This document shows, in pieces, positions 1 through 6,385 of a DNA stretch of 7,543 nt. The position numbers and the translations under genes were made by a program. Numbering within the stretch: the first letter of the stretch is position 1; every line of letters starts with the position of its first letter. The stretch comes from Methylococcaceae bacterium (lineage in GTDB: Bacteria; Pseudomonadota; Gammaproteobacteria; Methylococcales; Methylomonadaceae): positions 1-7,543 of the forward strand of contig JAUXDP010000150.1 in the NCBI GenBank assembly GCA_030618325.1. The letters are read 5' to 3'. Under the pieces are notes generated by a model that was not told the DNA's origin, ran no database searches, and saw only the letters and a program-made list of their open reading frames with translations.

Positions 1-865
1 CGATTCAGCTGATATTCTGGAATTAGCAGTTGAAGAAAATGATGAGGAAACAGTTGACTCGATCGTAGCAGATTTGGATTTTTTTTCAGCTAAAGTCGCT
101 GATTTAGAATTTAAGCGCATGTTCAGCAAAGAAATGGATGCCAACAATGCCTTTCTTGATATTCAGTCGGGTTCGGGAGGCACTGAAGCCCAGGATTGGG
201 CATCAATGATTCTGCGGATGTATTTGCGTTGGGGTGAACGGAAGGGCTTTAAAACTGAGTTGATTGAAGAGTCATCCGGCGAGGTGGCGGGTATAAAAAG
301 TGCCACCATCAAATTTTCCGGTGATTATGCTTTTGGTTGGCTGCGTACTGAAACGGGTGTGCATCGTTTGGTTAGAAAGTCGCCGTTTGATTCAGGTAAT
401 CGCCGCCACACTTCGTTTGCATCGGTATTTGTTGCACCAGAGATCGATGATAATATTGAAATCGAAATCAACCCTGCTGATTTGCGGATAGATGTTTATC
501 GAGCCAGTGGCGCCGGTGGGCAGCATATCAATAAAACCGAATCAGCGGTACGGATTACCCATAATCCTAGCGGTATTGTGGTGCAGTGTCAGAATGACCG
601 GTCGCAGCACAGGAACAAAGATAATGCCATGAAGCAGTTAAAATCCAAGCTATATGAAATGGAGATGCTTAAGCGTAGTGAAGATCAGCAGGTGTTAGAG
701 GACTCTAAGTCAGATATCGGCTGGGGTAGCCAGATTCGCTCTTATGTGCTTGATCAATCCCGAATAAAAGATTTGCGTACCAATGTAGAAACTGGAAACA
801 CACAGGCCGTATTGGATGGCGATTTGGATCAGTTTATTGAAGCCAGTTTGAAGAGCGGATTGTAA
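1..865 (+). CDS. prfB: Peptide chain release factor 2 (RF2), 5'-truncated by window edge
   Basis: RF2 recognises UGA and UAA stop codons in the ribosomal A site and triggers hydrolysis of peptidyl-tRNA. The reading frame is open from base 2 to the TAA at 863-865, giving 287 residues. Counting back from the C-terminus, these match residues 79-365 of E. coli RF2 without a gap. The stop-codon-reading tripeptide SPF (E. coli 205-207) is at 380-388. The catalytic GGQ (E. coli 250-252) is at 515-523, inside the block SGAGGQHINKTESAVRI. The residue equivalent to E. coli K-12 Thr246 is Ala (codon 503-505). The C-terminus FIEASLKSGL is nearly identical to E. coli, so the 3' end is intact. The N-terminal part, including the site where RF2 genes usually carry a programmed +1 frameshift near codon 25, lies outside the window and cannot be judged. 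lysS follows after 30 nt, the usual prfB-lysS pairing. Confidence 0.97.
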   Translation, partial: DSADILELAVEENDEETVDSIVADLDFFSAKVADLEFKRMFSKEMDANNAFLDIQSGSGGTEAQDWASMILRMYLRWGERKGFKTELIEESSGEVAGIKSATIKFSGDYAFGWLRTETGVHRLVRKSPFDSGNRRHTSFASVFVAPEIDDNIEIEINPADLRIDVYRASGAGGQHINKTESAVRITHNPSGIVVQCQNDRSQHRNKDNAMKQLKSKLYEMEMLKRSEDQQVLEDSKSDIGWGSQIRSYVLDQSRIKDLRTNVETGNTQAVLDGDLDQFIEASLKSGL

Positions 866-895
866 GATTAAATATCATAAATAGAAAAAATACTA

Positions 896-2392
896 ATGTC
901 AGAAATTGAACGAGACGAACAGGAACAGATAAAACAACGCAGGCAAAAATTGAGCGCTTTGAGAGAGCAAGGCGTTGCTTTTCCAACCGACTTTCGCCGT
1001 AATGTGATTACTGGCGAAGTAATTGCCGAGTATGCTGATAAAACCAAAGAAGAGCTTGAAGCAGAACCTGTCAGAGTAAAAATTGCTGGCCGCATGATGA
1101 CTCGTAGAATTATGGGTAAAGCGAGTTTTTGCCATATTCAGGATATGGCAGGCAAGCTGCAACTTTATGTCACCAGAGATACTTTGCCAGAAGGTTTTTA
1201 TAATGAGCAATTTAAAAAATGGGATATCGGCGATATTCTGGGTGCAGAAGGAACTTTGTTTAAGACCAAGGTGGGTGAGCTGAGTGTCAAGGTCGATGAT
1301 ATTCGTTTGTTAACCAAAGCATTGCGCCCTTTGCCCGAAAAATTCCATGGTATAGCCGATCAGGAAATCAAATACCGGCAACGTTATCTGGATTTGATAA
1401 TGAGCGACAAGTCCAGAAAAACATTTGTTACTCGATCAGGTGTTGTCAATTTTATACGCCGATTTCTCGATCAGCGGCAGTTTATGGAGGTTGAAACTCC
1501 GATGATGCAGGTTATTCCCGGGGGTGCTACGGCACGCCCTTTCACTACACATCATAATGCTCTGGACATGGGGCTTTATTTGCGGGTTGCACCAGAACTT
1601 TATTTAAAAAGACTGGTGGTGGGTGGTTTTGAGCGCGTCTATGAAATCAACCGCAATTTTCGCAACGAAGGTCTATCGACTCGACATAATCCTGAATTTA
1701 CCATGCTGGAGTTTTATCAGGCTTATGCTGAATATACAGATTTAATGGATTTAACGGAGGAAATGCTACGGGGCTTGGCGGAAGAAGTAACAGGCTCAAC
1801 AACGATTAACTATCAGGGTGAAGCTTACGATTTTGGCAAGCCCTTTCAGCGGATGACAGTAGTTGAATCTATATTACATTTCAATCCAGAATTATCGGCA
1901 GCAGATCTCGATAGTCGCGAAGCAGCAGTCAAAGTAGCTGAGAAACTGAGCATTCCAGTAAAAGATGGTTATGGTTTGGGGAAAGTACAGATCGAAATTT
2001 TTGAAAAAACGGTTGAAAATCGCTTGATGAATCCAACTTTTATTACTGCTTATCCAGTAGAAGTTTCGCCCCTGGCTCGGCGTAATGATGACGATCCGCA
2101 TGTGACTGATCGTTTTGAATTCTTTGTCGGCGGTCGTGAAATTGCCAACGGTTTTACCGAGCTCAATGATGCAGAAGATCAGGCTGATCGTTTCAGGAAA
2201 CAGGTTGAAGAAAAAGAGGCTGGGGACGACGAAGCGATGCATTATGATGCTGATTATATTGTTGCACTAGAGCATGGTATGCCGCCAACAGCAGGTGAAG
2301 GGATAGGTATAGACAGGCTGGTTATGTTGTTTACCGATGCTCCATCTATCAGGGATGTGTTGTTATTTCCACATATGCGGCCCAAAAACTGA
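896..2392 (+). CDS. lysS: Lysyl-tRNA synthetase, class II
   Basis: Cytoplasmic enzyme that charges tRNA-Lys with lysine using ATP. The product is 498 residues, close to the 505 of E. coli LysS. The N-terminal helix (1-30, rich in Q/R/E) leads into an OB-fold anticodon-binding domain (about 60-140, with VRVKIAGRMMTRRIMGKASF). The class II catalytic core follows. Motif 1 lies around 186-205 (FIRRFLDQRQFMEVETPMM). Motif 2 is FERVYEINRNFRNEG (245-259), followed by TRHNPEFTMLE (262-272). Motif 3 is GEGIGIDRLVM (467-477), with its conserved Arg at 474. The end SIRDVLLFPHMRP is typical of the family. ATG at 896 is chosen because the protein then starts at the normal family position, although the preceding 30 nt are A/T-rich and show no clear Shine-Dalgarno sequence; translation may depend on coupling to prfB. 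No internal frameshift or missing motif is seen. Confidence 0.97.
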   Translation: MSEIERDEQEQIKQRRQKLSALREQGVAFPTDFRRNVITGEVIAEYADKTKEELEAEPVRVKIAGRMMTRRIMGKASFCHIQDMAGKLQLYVTRDTLPEGFYNEQFKKWDIGDILGAEGTLFKTKVGELSVKVDDIRLLTKALRPLPEKFHGIADQEIKYRQRYLDLIMSDKSRKTFVTRSGVVNFIRRFLDQRQFMEVETPMMQVIPGGATARPFTTHHNALDMGLYLRVAPELYLKRLVVGGFERVYEINRNFRNEGLSTRHNPEFTMLEFYQAYAEYTDLMDLTEEMLRGLAEEVTGSTTINYQGEAYDFGKPFQRMTVVESILHFNPELSAADLDSREAAVKVAEKLSIPVKDGYGLGKVQIEIFEKTVENRLMNPTFITAYPVEVSPLARRNDDDPHVTDRFEFFVGGREIANGFTELNDAEDQADRFRKQVEEKEAGDDEAMHYDADYIVALEHGMPPTAGEGIGIDRLVMLFTDAPSIRDVLLFPHMRPKN

Positions 2393-2436
2393 GAACGATA
2401 CGAAGGAAACTGTTTTTTAATAAATTGAACAATAAT

Positions 2437-4038
2437 ATGAAAGAACAAGCACCCCCCAAAATGCCAGGAGCTTTGCCATTAATCGGTCACATGCTCAAGT
2501 TTGGCAAAAACCCATTTGAATTTATGATGAAGCTTCGTGCCAATCTTGGTGAAATTGGCGAGTTTCGTATGTTTCATCAGAAAATGGTGTTAATGACCGG
2601 GCCGGAAGCTAATGAAGCTTTTTTCCGTGCTCCTGACGAGCAGCTTGATCAAAGTGCCGCTTATAAAATCATGACGCCTATTTTTGGTAAAGGCGTGGTG
2701 TTTGATGCCCCTCTACACAAAAAAAATCAGCAGCTAAAAATGTTGATGCCAGTATTGCGTGATAAACCAATGCGAACTTATTCTCAAGTGATTGTTGAAG
2801 AGGTTGAGGCATTGACTAAAGACTGGGGTGAGAAGGGTGAGGTAGATCTGCTGGATTTTATGAAACAGCTCACTATTTACACGTCTAGTCATTGTCTGTT
2901 GGGGAATGAATTTCGCTATGAATTGAGCGAGGAATTTGCCGAGATTTATCATGATTTAGAGAAGGGTGTTAATCCACTTGCTTTTGTTTTTCCTTATCTC
3001 CCGTTACCGGTATTTCGTCGCCGGGATAAAGCTAGAGTTCGGCTTGAAGAATTAGTGACCGAAATCATTGAAAAGCGTGCCAAGAAAACCACCAAAAGTG
3101 AAGATGCATTTCAGATGCTCATTGATGCTAGCTATGACGATGGCAGCAAACTGACGGCACACGAAATTACCGGAATGTTGGTAGGCACCATTTTTGCTGG
3201 ACATCATACTACTGCAGGTAGTGCTGCCTGGGTGTTGATTGAGTTACTTCGGCGGCCAGATGTTATGCGCTCGGTATTAGAAGAGCAGGATCAGTTATTC
3301 GGTGCTGATGGCGAAGTGACCTTCCAGTCGTTACGAGAGATTCCCAAGCTGGAAAGTGTAATTAAAGAAACCTTGCGTTTGCATCCGCCGCTGATTTTTC
3401 TGATTAGAAAAGTGATGCAGGATCTACATTTTAAAGATTATGTGGTTAAAGCGGGTAAGTATGTTTGTGCATCGCCTAGAGTGTCACATCGAATACCTGA
3501 AATTTTTCCTAATCCTGAATTATTTGATCCTGATCGCTACAGTCCGGAACGAAATGAAGATCAACTACCTTTCAGCTGGGTTGCATTTGGTGGTGGACGG
3601 CATAAATGTACGGGCAATGCCTTTGCTATGTTACAGCTTAAAGCAATTTTTTGTATCCTACTGAGGAGATACGAATTTGAATTGGTTGATGCGCCTGATT
3701 CTTATCAAGATGATTTTGAGCAAATGGTGGTGCAACCCAAAGAGCCATGTCGGGTTCGTTATCGTAAGCGAGTGATCACTAAACAAGCTTCAGCTAGCCA
3801 AGTCGTTTCTTCTGAGAAAAAGCAAGCAGAATCCTGTCCAGTTTTTCAAGTTAAAGTCGATTATGATCTATGTCAGGGTCATGCTACTTGCATGACAGAA
3901 GCATCAGAAATTTTTCATGTGGATGAGAAGGGGAACTTGACTGTGTTACAAGAAACCCCTCCGCAAGAATTACTGGAAAAAGCCAGGTTGGCAGAAAAAT
4001 ATTGCCCAACCAAAGCCATCAAAATAGAAACTCATTAA
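2437..4038 (+). CDS. cyp51: Sterol 14-alpha-demethylase (CYP51) fused to a C-terminal 3Fe-4S ferredoxin
   Basis: Cytochrome P450 that oxidatively removes the 14-alpha-methyl of lanosterol-type sterols, with an attached ferredoxin as electron donor. Residues are numbered from ATG 2437 (533 aa). The P450 domain spans about 1-446. It has the CYP51 B'-helix signature Y76-KIMTPIFGKGVVFD, the I-helix AGHHTT (254-259), the K-helix ETLR (311-314), and the heme loop FGGGRHKCTG with ligand Cys391 (codon 3607-3609). It follows Mycobacterium CYP51 block by block (LDQ..AY, LDLLDF-like, LTIYTSS, FRRRD, HEITGM, ETLRLHPPLI, YRNR-like C-end). A Lys/Ser/Ala/Gln-rich linker (about 447-470) leads to a ferredoxin with Cys479-x2-His-x2-Cys485 and Cys523-Pro, the three-cysteine pattern of 3Fe-4S ferredoxins. 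The same architecture is known in Methylococcus capsulatus. ATG 2437 aligns with the M. tuberculosis start; an in-frame TTG at 2425 would add four residues. The only purine tract, AAGGAA (2403-2408), is too far from either start for an ideal ribosome site. No ferredoxin reductase is nearby. Confidence 0.95.
   Translation: MKEQAPPKMPGALPLIGHMLKFGKNPFEFMMKLRANLGEIGEFRMFHQKMVLMTGPEANEAFFRAPDEQLDQSAAYKIMTPIFGKGVVFDAPLHKKNQQLKMLMPVLRDKPMRTYSQVIVEEVEALTKDWGEKGEVDLLDFMKQLTIYTSSHCLLGNEFRYELSEEFAEIYHDLEKGVNPLAFVFPYLPLPVFRRRDKARVRLEELVTEIIEKRAKKTTKSEDAFQMLIDASYDDGSKLTAHEITGMLVGTIFAGHHTTAGSAAWVLIELLRRPDVMRSVLEEQDQLFGADGEVTFQSLREIPKLESVIKETLRLHPPLIFLIRKVMQDLHFKDYVVKAGKYVCASPRVSHRIPEIFPNPELFDPDRYSPERNEDQLPFSWVAFGGGRHKCTGNAFAMLQLKAIFCILLRRYEFELVDAPDSYQDDFEQMVVQPKEPCRVRYRKRVITKQASASQVVSSEKKQAESCPVFQVKVDYDLCQGHATCMTEASEIFHVDEKGNLTVLQETPPQELLEKARLAEKYCPTKAIKIETH
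3847..4035 (+). other. Fused 3Fe-4S ferredoxin domain of the CYP51 protein
   Basis: Domain within the cyp51 reading frame, about 63 residues. Cluster-ligand cysteines are encoded at 3871-3873, 3889-3891 and 4003-4005 (C-x5-C-x37-C-P). A His sits between the first two, where 4Fe-4S proteins would carry the extra cysteine. The ends VDYDLCQGHATC and KYCPTKAIKIE are characteristic of the small soluble ferredoxins that serve bacterial P450s, which are normally encoded by a separate gene beside the P450. One further Cys-Pro (codon for Cys at 3835-3837) lies in the linker just before the domain and is unlikely to be a cluster ligand by position. Confidence 0.9.
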
Positions 4039-4048
4039 CGAGAAACTA

Positions 4049-4651
4049 ATGTCAAACTACCCTAGAGCAGAACTGGAAGAAATGGTGGAACGCTGGTTGG
4101 CGGCAAATCGCAATGCCGAAAAGGAAGGCAACTGGCCCAAATATCTAGGTGTCATGTATACCGATGATGCTGAATATCGCTGGAATATGGGGCCGAATGA
4201 AGAATTTGTAGCGCGAGGTAGAAAACAGATTGAAGAATGGGCACTAGGTGTGCAAATGGAAGGGTTTGAGGAATGGCGGTATCCGTACCATCGGATTTTA
4301 ATTGATGAAAAACATGGTGAAGTTATCGGCTTATGGCGCCAAATAGCACCTGCCAAGCGCGAAGATGGATCTAATTATGAAGTCGAAGGGATAGGTGGTT
4401 CCTGGTTTCGATATGCAGGAGATTTCAAATGGAATTGGCAACGGGATTTTTTTGATCTGGCTAATGTAAAAGCATTATTGTTTGAGTTGGCAGCAGATGG
4501 CCAATTGGATTCTGCTGTCAAAAAGAAAATCAGTCGTCTTGCAAAAGGACAGTTATTGCCTGGACATGAGCGACTGCGTGAAAAGCCTGGTTTGGTAAAG
4601 AAATTAAAAGGCTGGTTGGCCATGGTCCGTATTGCTTTGTTAGGGCGTTAA
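4049..4651 (+). CDS. NTF2/SnoaL-like protein in sterol cluster, function unknown
   Basis: A 200-residue soluble protein beginning MSNYPRAELEEMVERWLAANRN. The N-terminal helix, the WPKYLGVMYTDDAEYRW segment (29-45) and the aromatic-rich strands (EEWRYPYHRIL, EVIGLWRQIAP, GGSWFRYAGDFKWNWQRDFFD) fit the cone-shaped alpha+beta fold shared by NTF2, SnoaL and ketosteroid isomerase. Asp39/Asp40 fall at roughly the place where ketosteroid isomerases carry their catalytic Asp, but this is only a positional match. The last 60 residues go beyond a typical 120-140 aa member and end in a basic, amphipathic stretch (about 178-200, KKLKGWLAMVRIALLGR) that could touch the membrane. It starts 10 nt after cyp51 with a GAG tract (4040-4042) as possible ribosome site, and the DHCR24-like gene begins 5 nt after its stop, so a role in the same sterol pathway is inferred. 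In Mycobacterium tuberculosis an NTF2-fold protein (Rv0760c) also lies near the cyp51 locus. Confidence 0.8.
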   Translation: MSNYPRAELEEMVERWLAANRNAEKEGNWPKYLGVMYTDDAEYRWNMGPNEEFVARGRKQIEEWALGVQMEGFEEWRYPYHRILIDEKHGEVIGLWRQIAPAKREDGSNYEVEGIGGSWFRYAGDFKWNWQRDFFDLANVKALLFELAADGQLDSAVKKKISRLAKGQLLPGHERLREKPGLVKKLKGWLAMVRIALLGR

Positions 4652-4656
4652 TTCCG

Positions 4657-6159
4657 GTGGTTGATTTTCTTATTAAATACCGCGGAATTTTAGTTGTGCT
4701 GTTTGTTTTACCAGCCTCATTGATTTTTAAACTGTACATGGGCAGTAGAAACAGGCTGGTCTTCTGGCTGAATAGCGCACCTGACAAGCATCCAGAAAAA
4801 GTTGCCAAAGTTCAGGAACAGGTAAAAGCCTGGATGCGAGAAACTGGGGGTTCAGTGCCGATGTGTACTGCAAGGCCAGGGTGGCAGGCGATGTCGTTAA
4901 AACAAGGAAATTACAAAAAGACCCACTACCAAGTGAACATCAATTTACAGGATATTCTTGAGATTGATAAAGATAAAGGCACGGTTCGGGTCGAACCTAT
5001 GGTTAATATGGGACAGATTACTGCCGCATTAAAACCATTGGGGTGGATGCTGGCAGTCGTGCCAGAGCTGGATGCTTTAACCGTGGGTGGATTGGTTAAT
5101 GGTTTTGGCATTGAGTCCAGTTCACATAAATACGGTTTGTTTCAGCATATCTGTGCAAGTTTTGAGATTGTAACTGCGAATGGTGAACTCGTAAAATGTT
5201 CACGAACCGAGAATAGGGAAATGTTTTACGCTATTCCCTGGTCGTATGGATCGTTGGGTTTTTTGGTTTGTGCAGAAATCAAAATTGTTCCCGCCAAAGA
5301 TTTTGTGCATTTATCCTATATACCCTTCAAATCTAAACAGGCATTTTTGCAGCGCTTTACTGAGGAATCAAATAAACCGATTGAGAAGGCATATGATTTT
5401 ATCGAAGGTTTGATGTATTCAGAACAAGAAGGCGTCTTAATGCTGGGGAATTTTTCCAATTCTGTGCCTGAAGGGAAAACCAAAAATGCCATTAATAACT
5501 TTTGGAAGCCCTGGTTTTACGAACACGTTAGAACTTTTCTGAATAAAGAACAGCCAGAGGAGGAATGGATTCCATTACGGCATTATTACCATCGCCATAC
5601 TCGCTCATTTTTTTGGGAAATGGAACAAATCATTCCTTTTGGCAATCAACCCTGGTTTCGCTATTTATTAGGGTGGATGTCGCCTCCGGATATTTCCTTG
5701 CTAAAGCTGACTGAGACAGATGCAATTCATGAGCTTTACGATGCCCATCATATGGATCAGGATTTTCTTATTCCCATCAGTACACTTGATCAGTCACTAT
5801 CTTTTTTTCATCAGCAAGTGAATTATTACCCTTTATGGCTGTGCCCAATGAAAGTGTTTGAAACACCGTTTAGAGGCATGGTCAATCCGACAAAAGATGA
5901 ACAGATGTTTGTAGATGTTGGTATCTATGGTGAGCCGGATGTAGAAAATTATCAGGCTAAAATAACTACCCGAAAACTGGAACAATTTGTAGCGCAGGCA
6001 GGTGGTTTTCAGGCTCTTTATGCCGATACCTATCAAACTAGGGAGGAGCTAAGGCAAATGTTCGACCATACTTTGTTGGATAAATTACGCAAGGAAAATA
6101 ATGCACTCAAGACTTTTCCAGAGCCTTTTGATAAAGTATCTAGAGCTGCACGAACTTAG
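4657..6159 (+). CDS. Delta-24 sterol reductase, DHCR24-like FAD-dependent oxidoreductase
   Basis: Predicted to reduce the C24-C25 double bond of the sterol side chain using FAD and a reduced nicotinamide. The 500-residue product tracks human DHCR24 (516 aa) almost along its whole length. An N-terminal membrane segment lies at about 7-28 (ILVVLFVLPASLIFKLYM). After it come LNSAPDKHPEKV and MCTARPGW (69-76). The FAD-binding PCMH-type domain (about 45-215) holds PELDALTVGGL (136-146) and IESSSHKYGLFQHIC (152-166). Further blocks are WIPLRHYYHRHTRS (304-317), IIPFGNQPWFRYLLGWM (325-341), ISLLKLT, LYADTYQTREEL (454-465) and a KAAR-like C-end. The membrane anchor suggests the inner membrane as its site. 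GTG 4657 is the chosen start: it lies 5 nt after the previous stop, has AGGG at 4642-4645 upstream, and no other ATG/GTG/TTG start occurs in frame after the stop at 4579. The TAG stop falls inside the left end of an inverted repeat. The level of match makes a generic FAD oxidase unlikely, but activity is inferred from homology. Confidence 0.93.
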   Translation: MVDFLIKYRGILVVLFVLPASLIFKLYMGSRNRLVFWLNSAPDKHPEKVAKVQEQVKAWMRETGGSVPMCTARPGWQAMSLKQGNYKKTHYQVNINLQDILEIDKDKGTVRVEPMVNMGQITAALKPLGWMLAVVPELDALTVGGLVNGFGIESSSHKYGLFQHICASFEIVTANGELVKCSRTENREMFYAIPWSYGSLGFLVCAEIKIVPAKDFVHLSYIPFKSKQAFLQRFTEESNKPIEKAYDFIEGLMYSEQEGVLMLGNFSNSVPEGKTKNAINNFWKPWFYEHVRTFLNKEQPEEEWIPLRHYYHRHTRSFFWEMEQIIPFGNQPWFRYLLGWMSPPDISLLKLTETDAIHELYDAHHMDQDFLIPISTLDQSLSFFHQQVNYYPLWLCPMKVFETPFRGMVNPTKDEQMFVDVGIYGEPDVENYQAKITTRKLEQFVAQAGGFQALYADTYQTREELRQMFDHTLLDKLRKENNALKTFPEPFDKVSRAART

Positions 6160-6320
6160 GAACGGAAATTCAATAACTTTATCATCCTGACTTGTCCTTT
6201 TCCTCCCGCTTAAACTATCTCATTCGTCGTGTAGAATAACTATAGTCCTCATGAGATAGTTTAAGCAGAAGAAAAATCACTTCGCCATAATGACAAAGTT
6301 ATTAATTTTCCATTCCTTAG
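6155..6320. repeat. Long imperfect inverted repeat (166 bp), MITE-like or bidirectional stem-loop
   Basis: Two arms of about 70 nt (6155-6223 and 6251-6320) face each other around a 27-nt loop (6224-6250). The inner 16 bp are a perfect inverted pair: GCTTAAACTATCTCAT at 6208-6223 and its exact complement at 6251-6266. The outer ends also match well. AATAACTTTATCAT (6172-6185) pairs with the complement of 6288-6301 with one mismatch, and CTTAGGAACGGAAA near 6155-6168 pairs with 6307-6320 with few mismatches. The middle 22 nt are diverged. No U-run follows either side of the stem, so it is not a standard intrinsic terminator. It lies between two convergent genes and covers the stop codon of the DHCR24-like gene. 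A small non-autonomous transposable element or decayed palindrome fits as well as an RNA stem acting at both gene ends. Confidence 0.75.
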
Positions 6321-6330
6321 GCAACTAATA

Positions 6331-6358
6331 GCCCACCCTACAGCCTGGTTTGGTGGGC
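6331..6358. repeat. Short GC-rich hairpin, possible REP-like element
   Basis: GCCCACC at 6331-6337 is exactly complementary to GGTGGGC at 6352-6358 around a 14-nt loop. On the minus strand it lies 28 nt beyond the stop of the UPF0182 gene and could act as its transcript-end stem, but no T-run follows, so a classical rho-independent terminator is not supported. The minus-strand text TGTAGGGTGGGC resembles a short palindromic repeat core often seen between genes in proteobacteria; whether it is repeated in this genome cannot be seen here. Confidence 0.5.
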
Positions 6359-6385
6359 GCCACAACTCCACTACCGGAAAATCTC

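Noticed and set aside
866..895. Promoter or terminator between prfB and lysS
   Set aside because: Only 30 A/T-rich bases with no stem-loop and no spaced promoter boxes; the two genes are more simply co-transcribed.
4057..4808. Open frames on the minus strand opposite the NTF2-like gene and the start of the DHCR24-like gene
   Set aside because: Their translations show no family-like pattern, and they lie wholly opposite well-supported genes whose codon pattern explains the openness.
4657..6159. Alternative identity as alkyl-DHAP synthase, gulonolactone oxidase or another PCMH-type FAD oxidase
   Set aside because: The long DHCR24-specific blocks outside the FAD domain, the N-terminal anchor and the total length match DHCR24 only.
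6208..6266. Inner 16-bp stem as a rho-independent terminator
   Set aside because: The stem is AT-rich with a 27-nt loop, and neither strand has a U-run after it; recorded as an inverted repeat instead.
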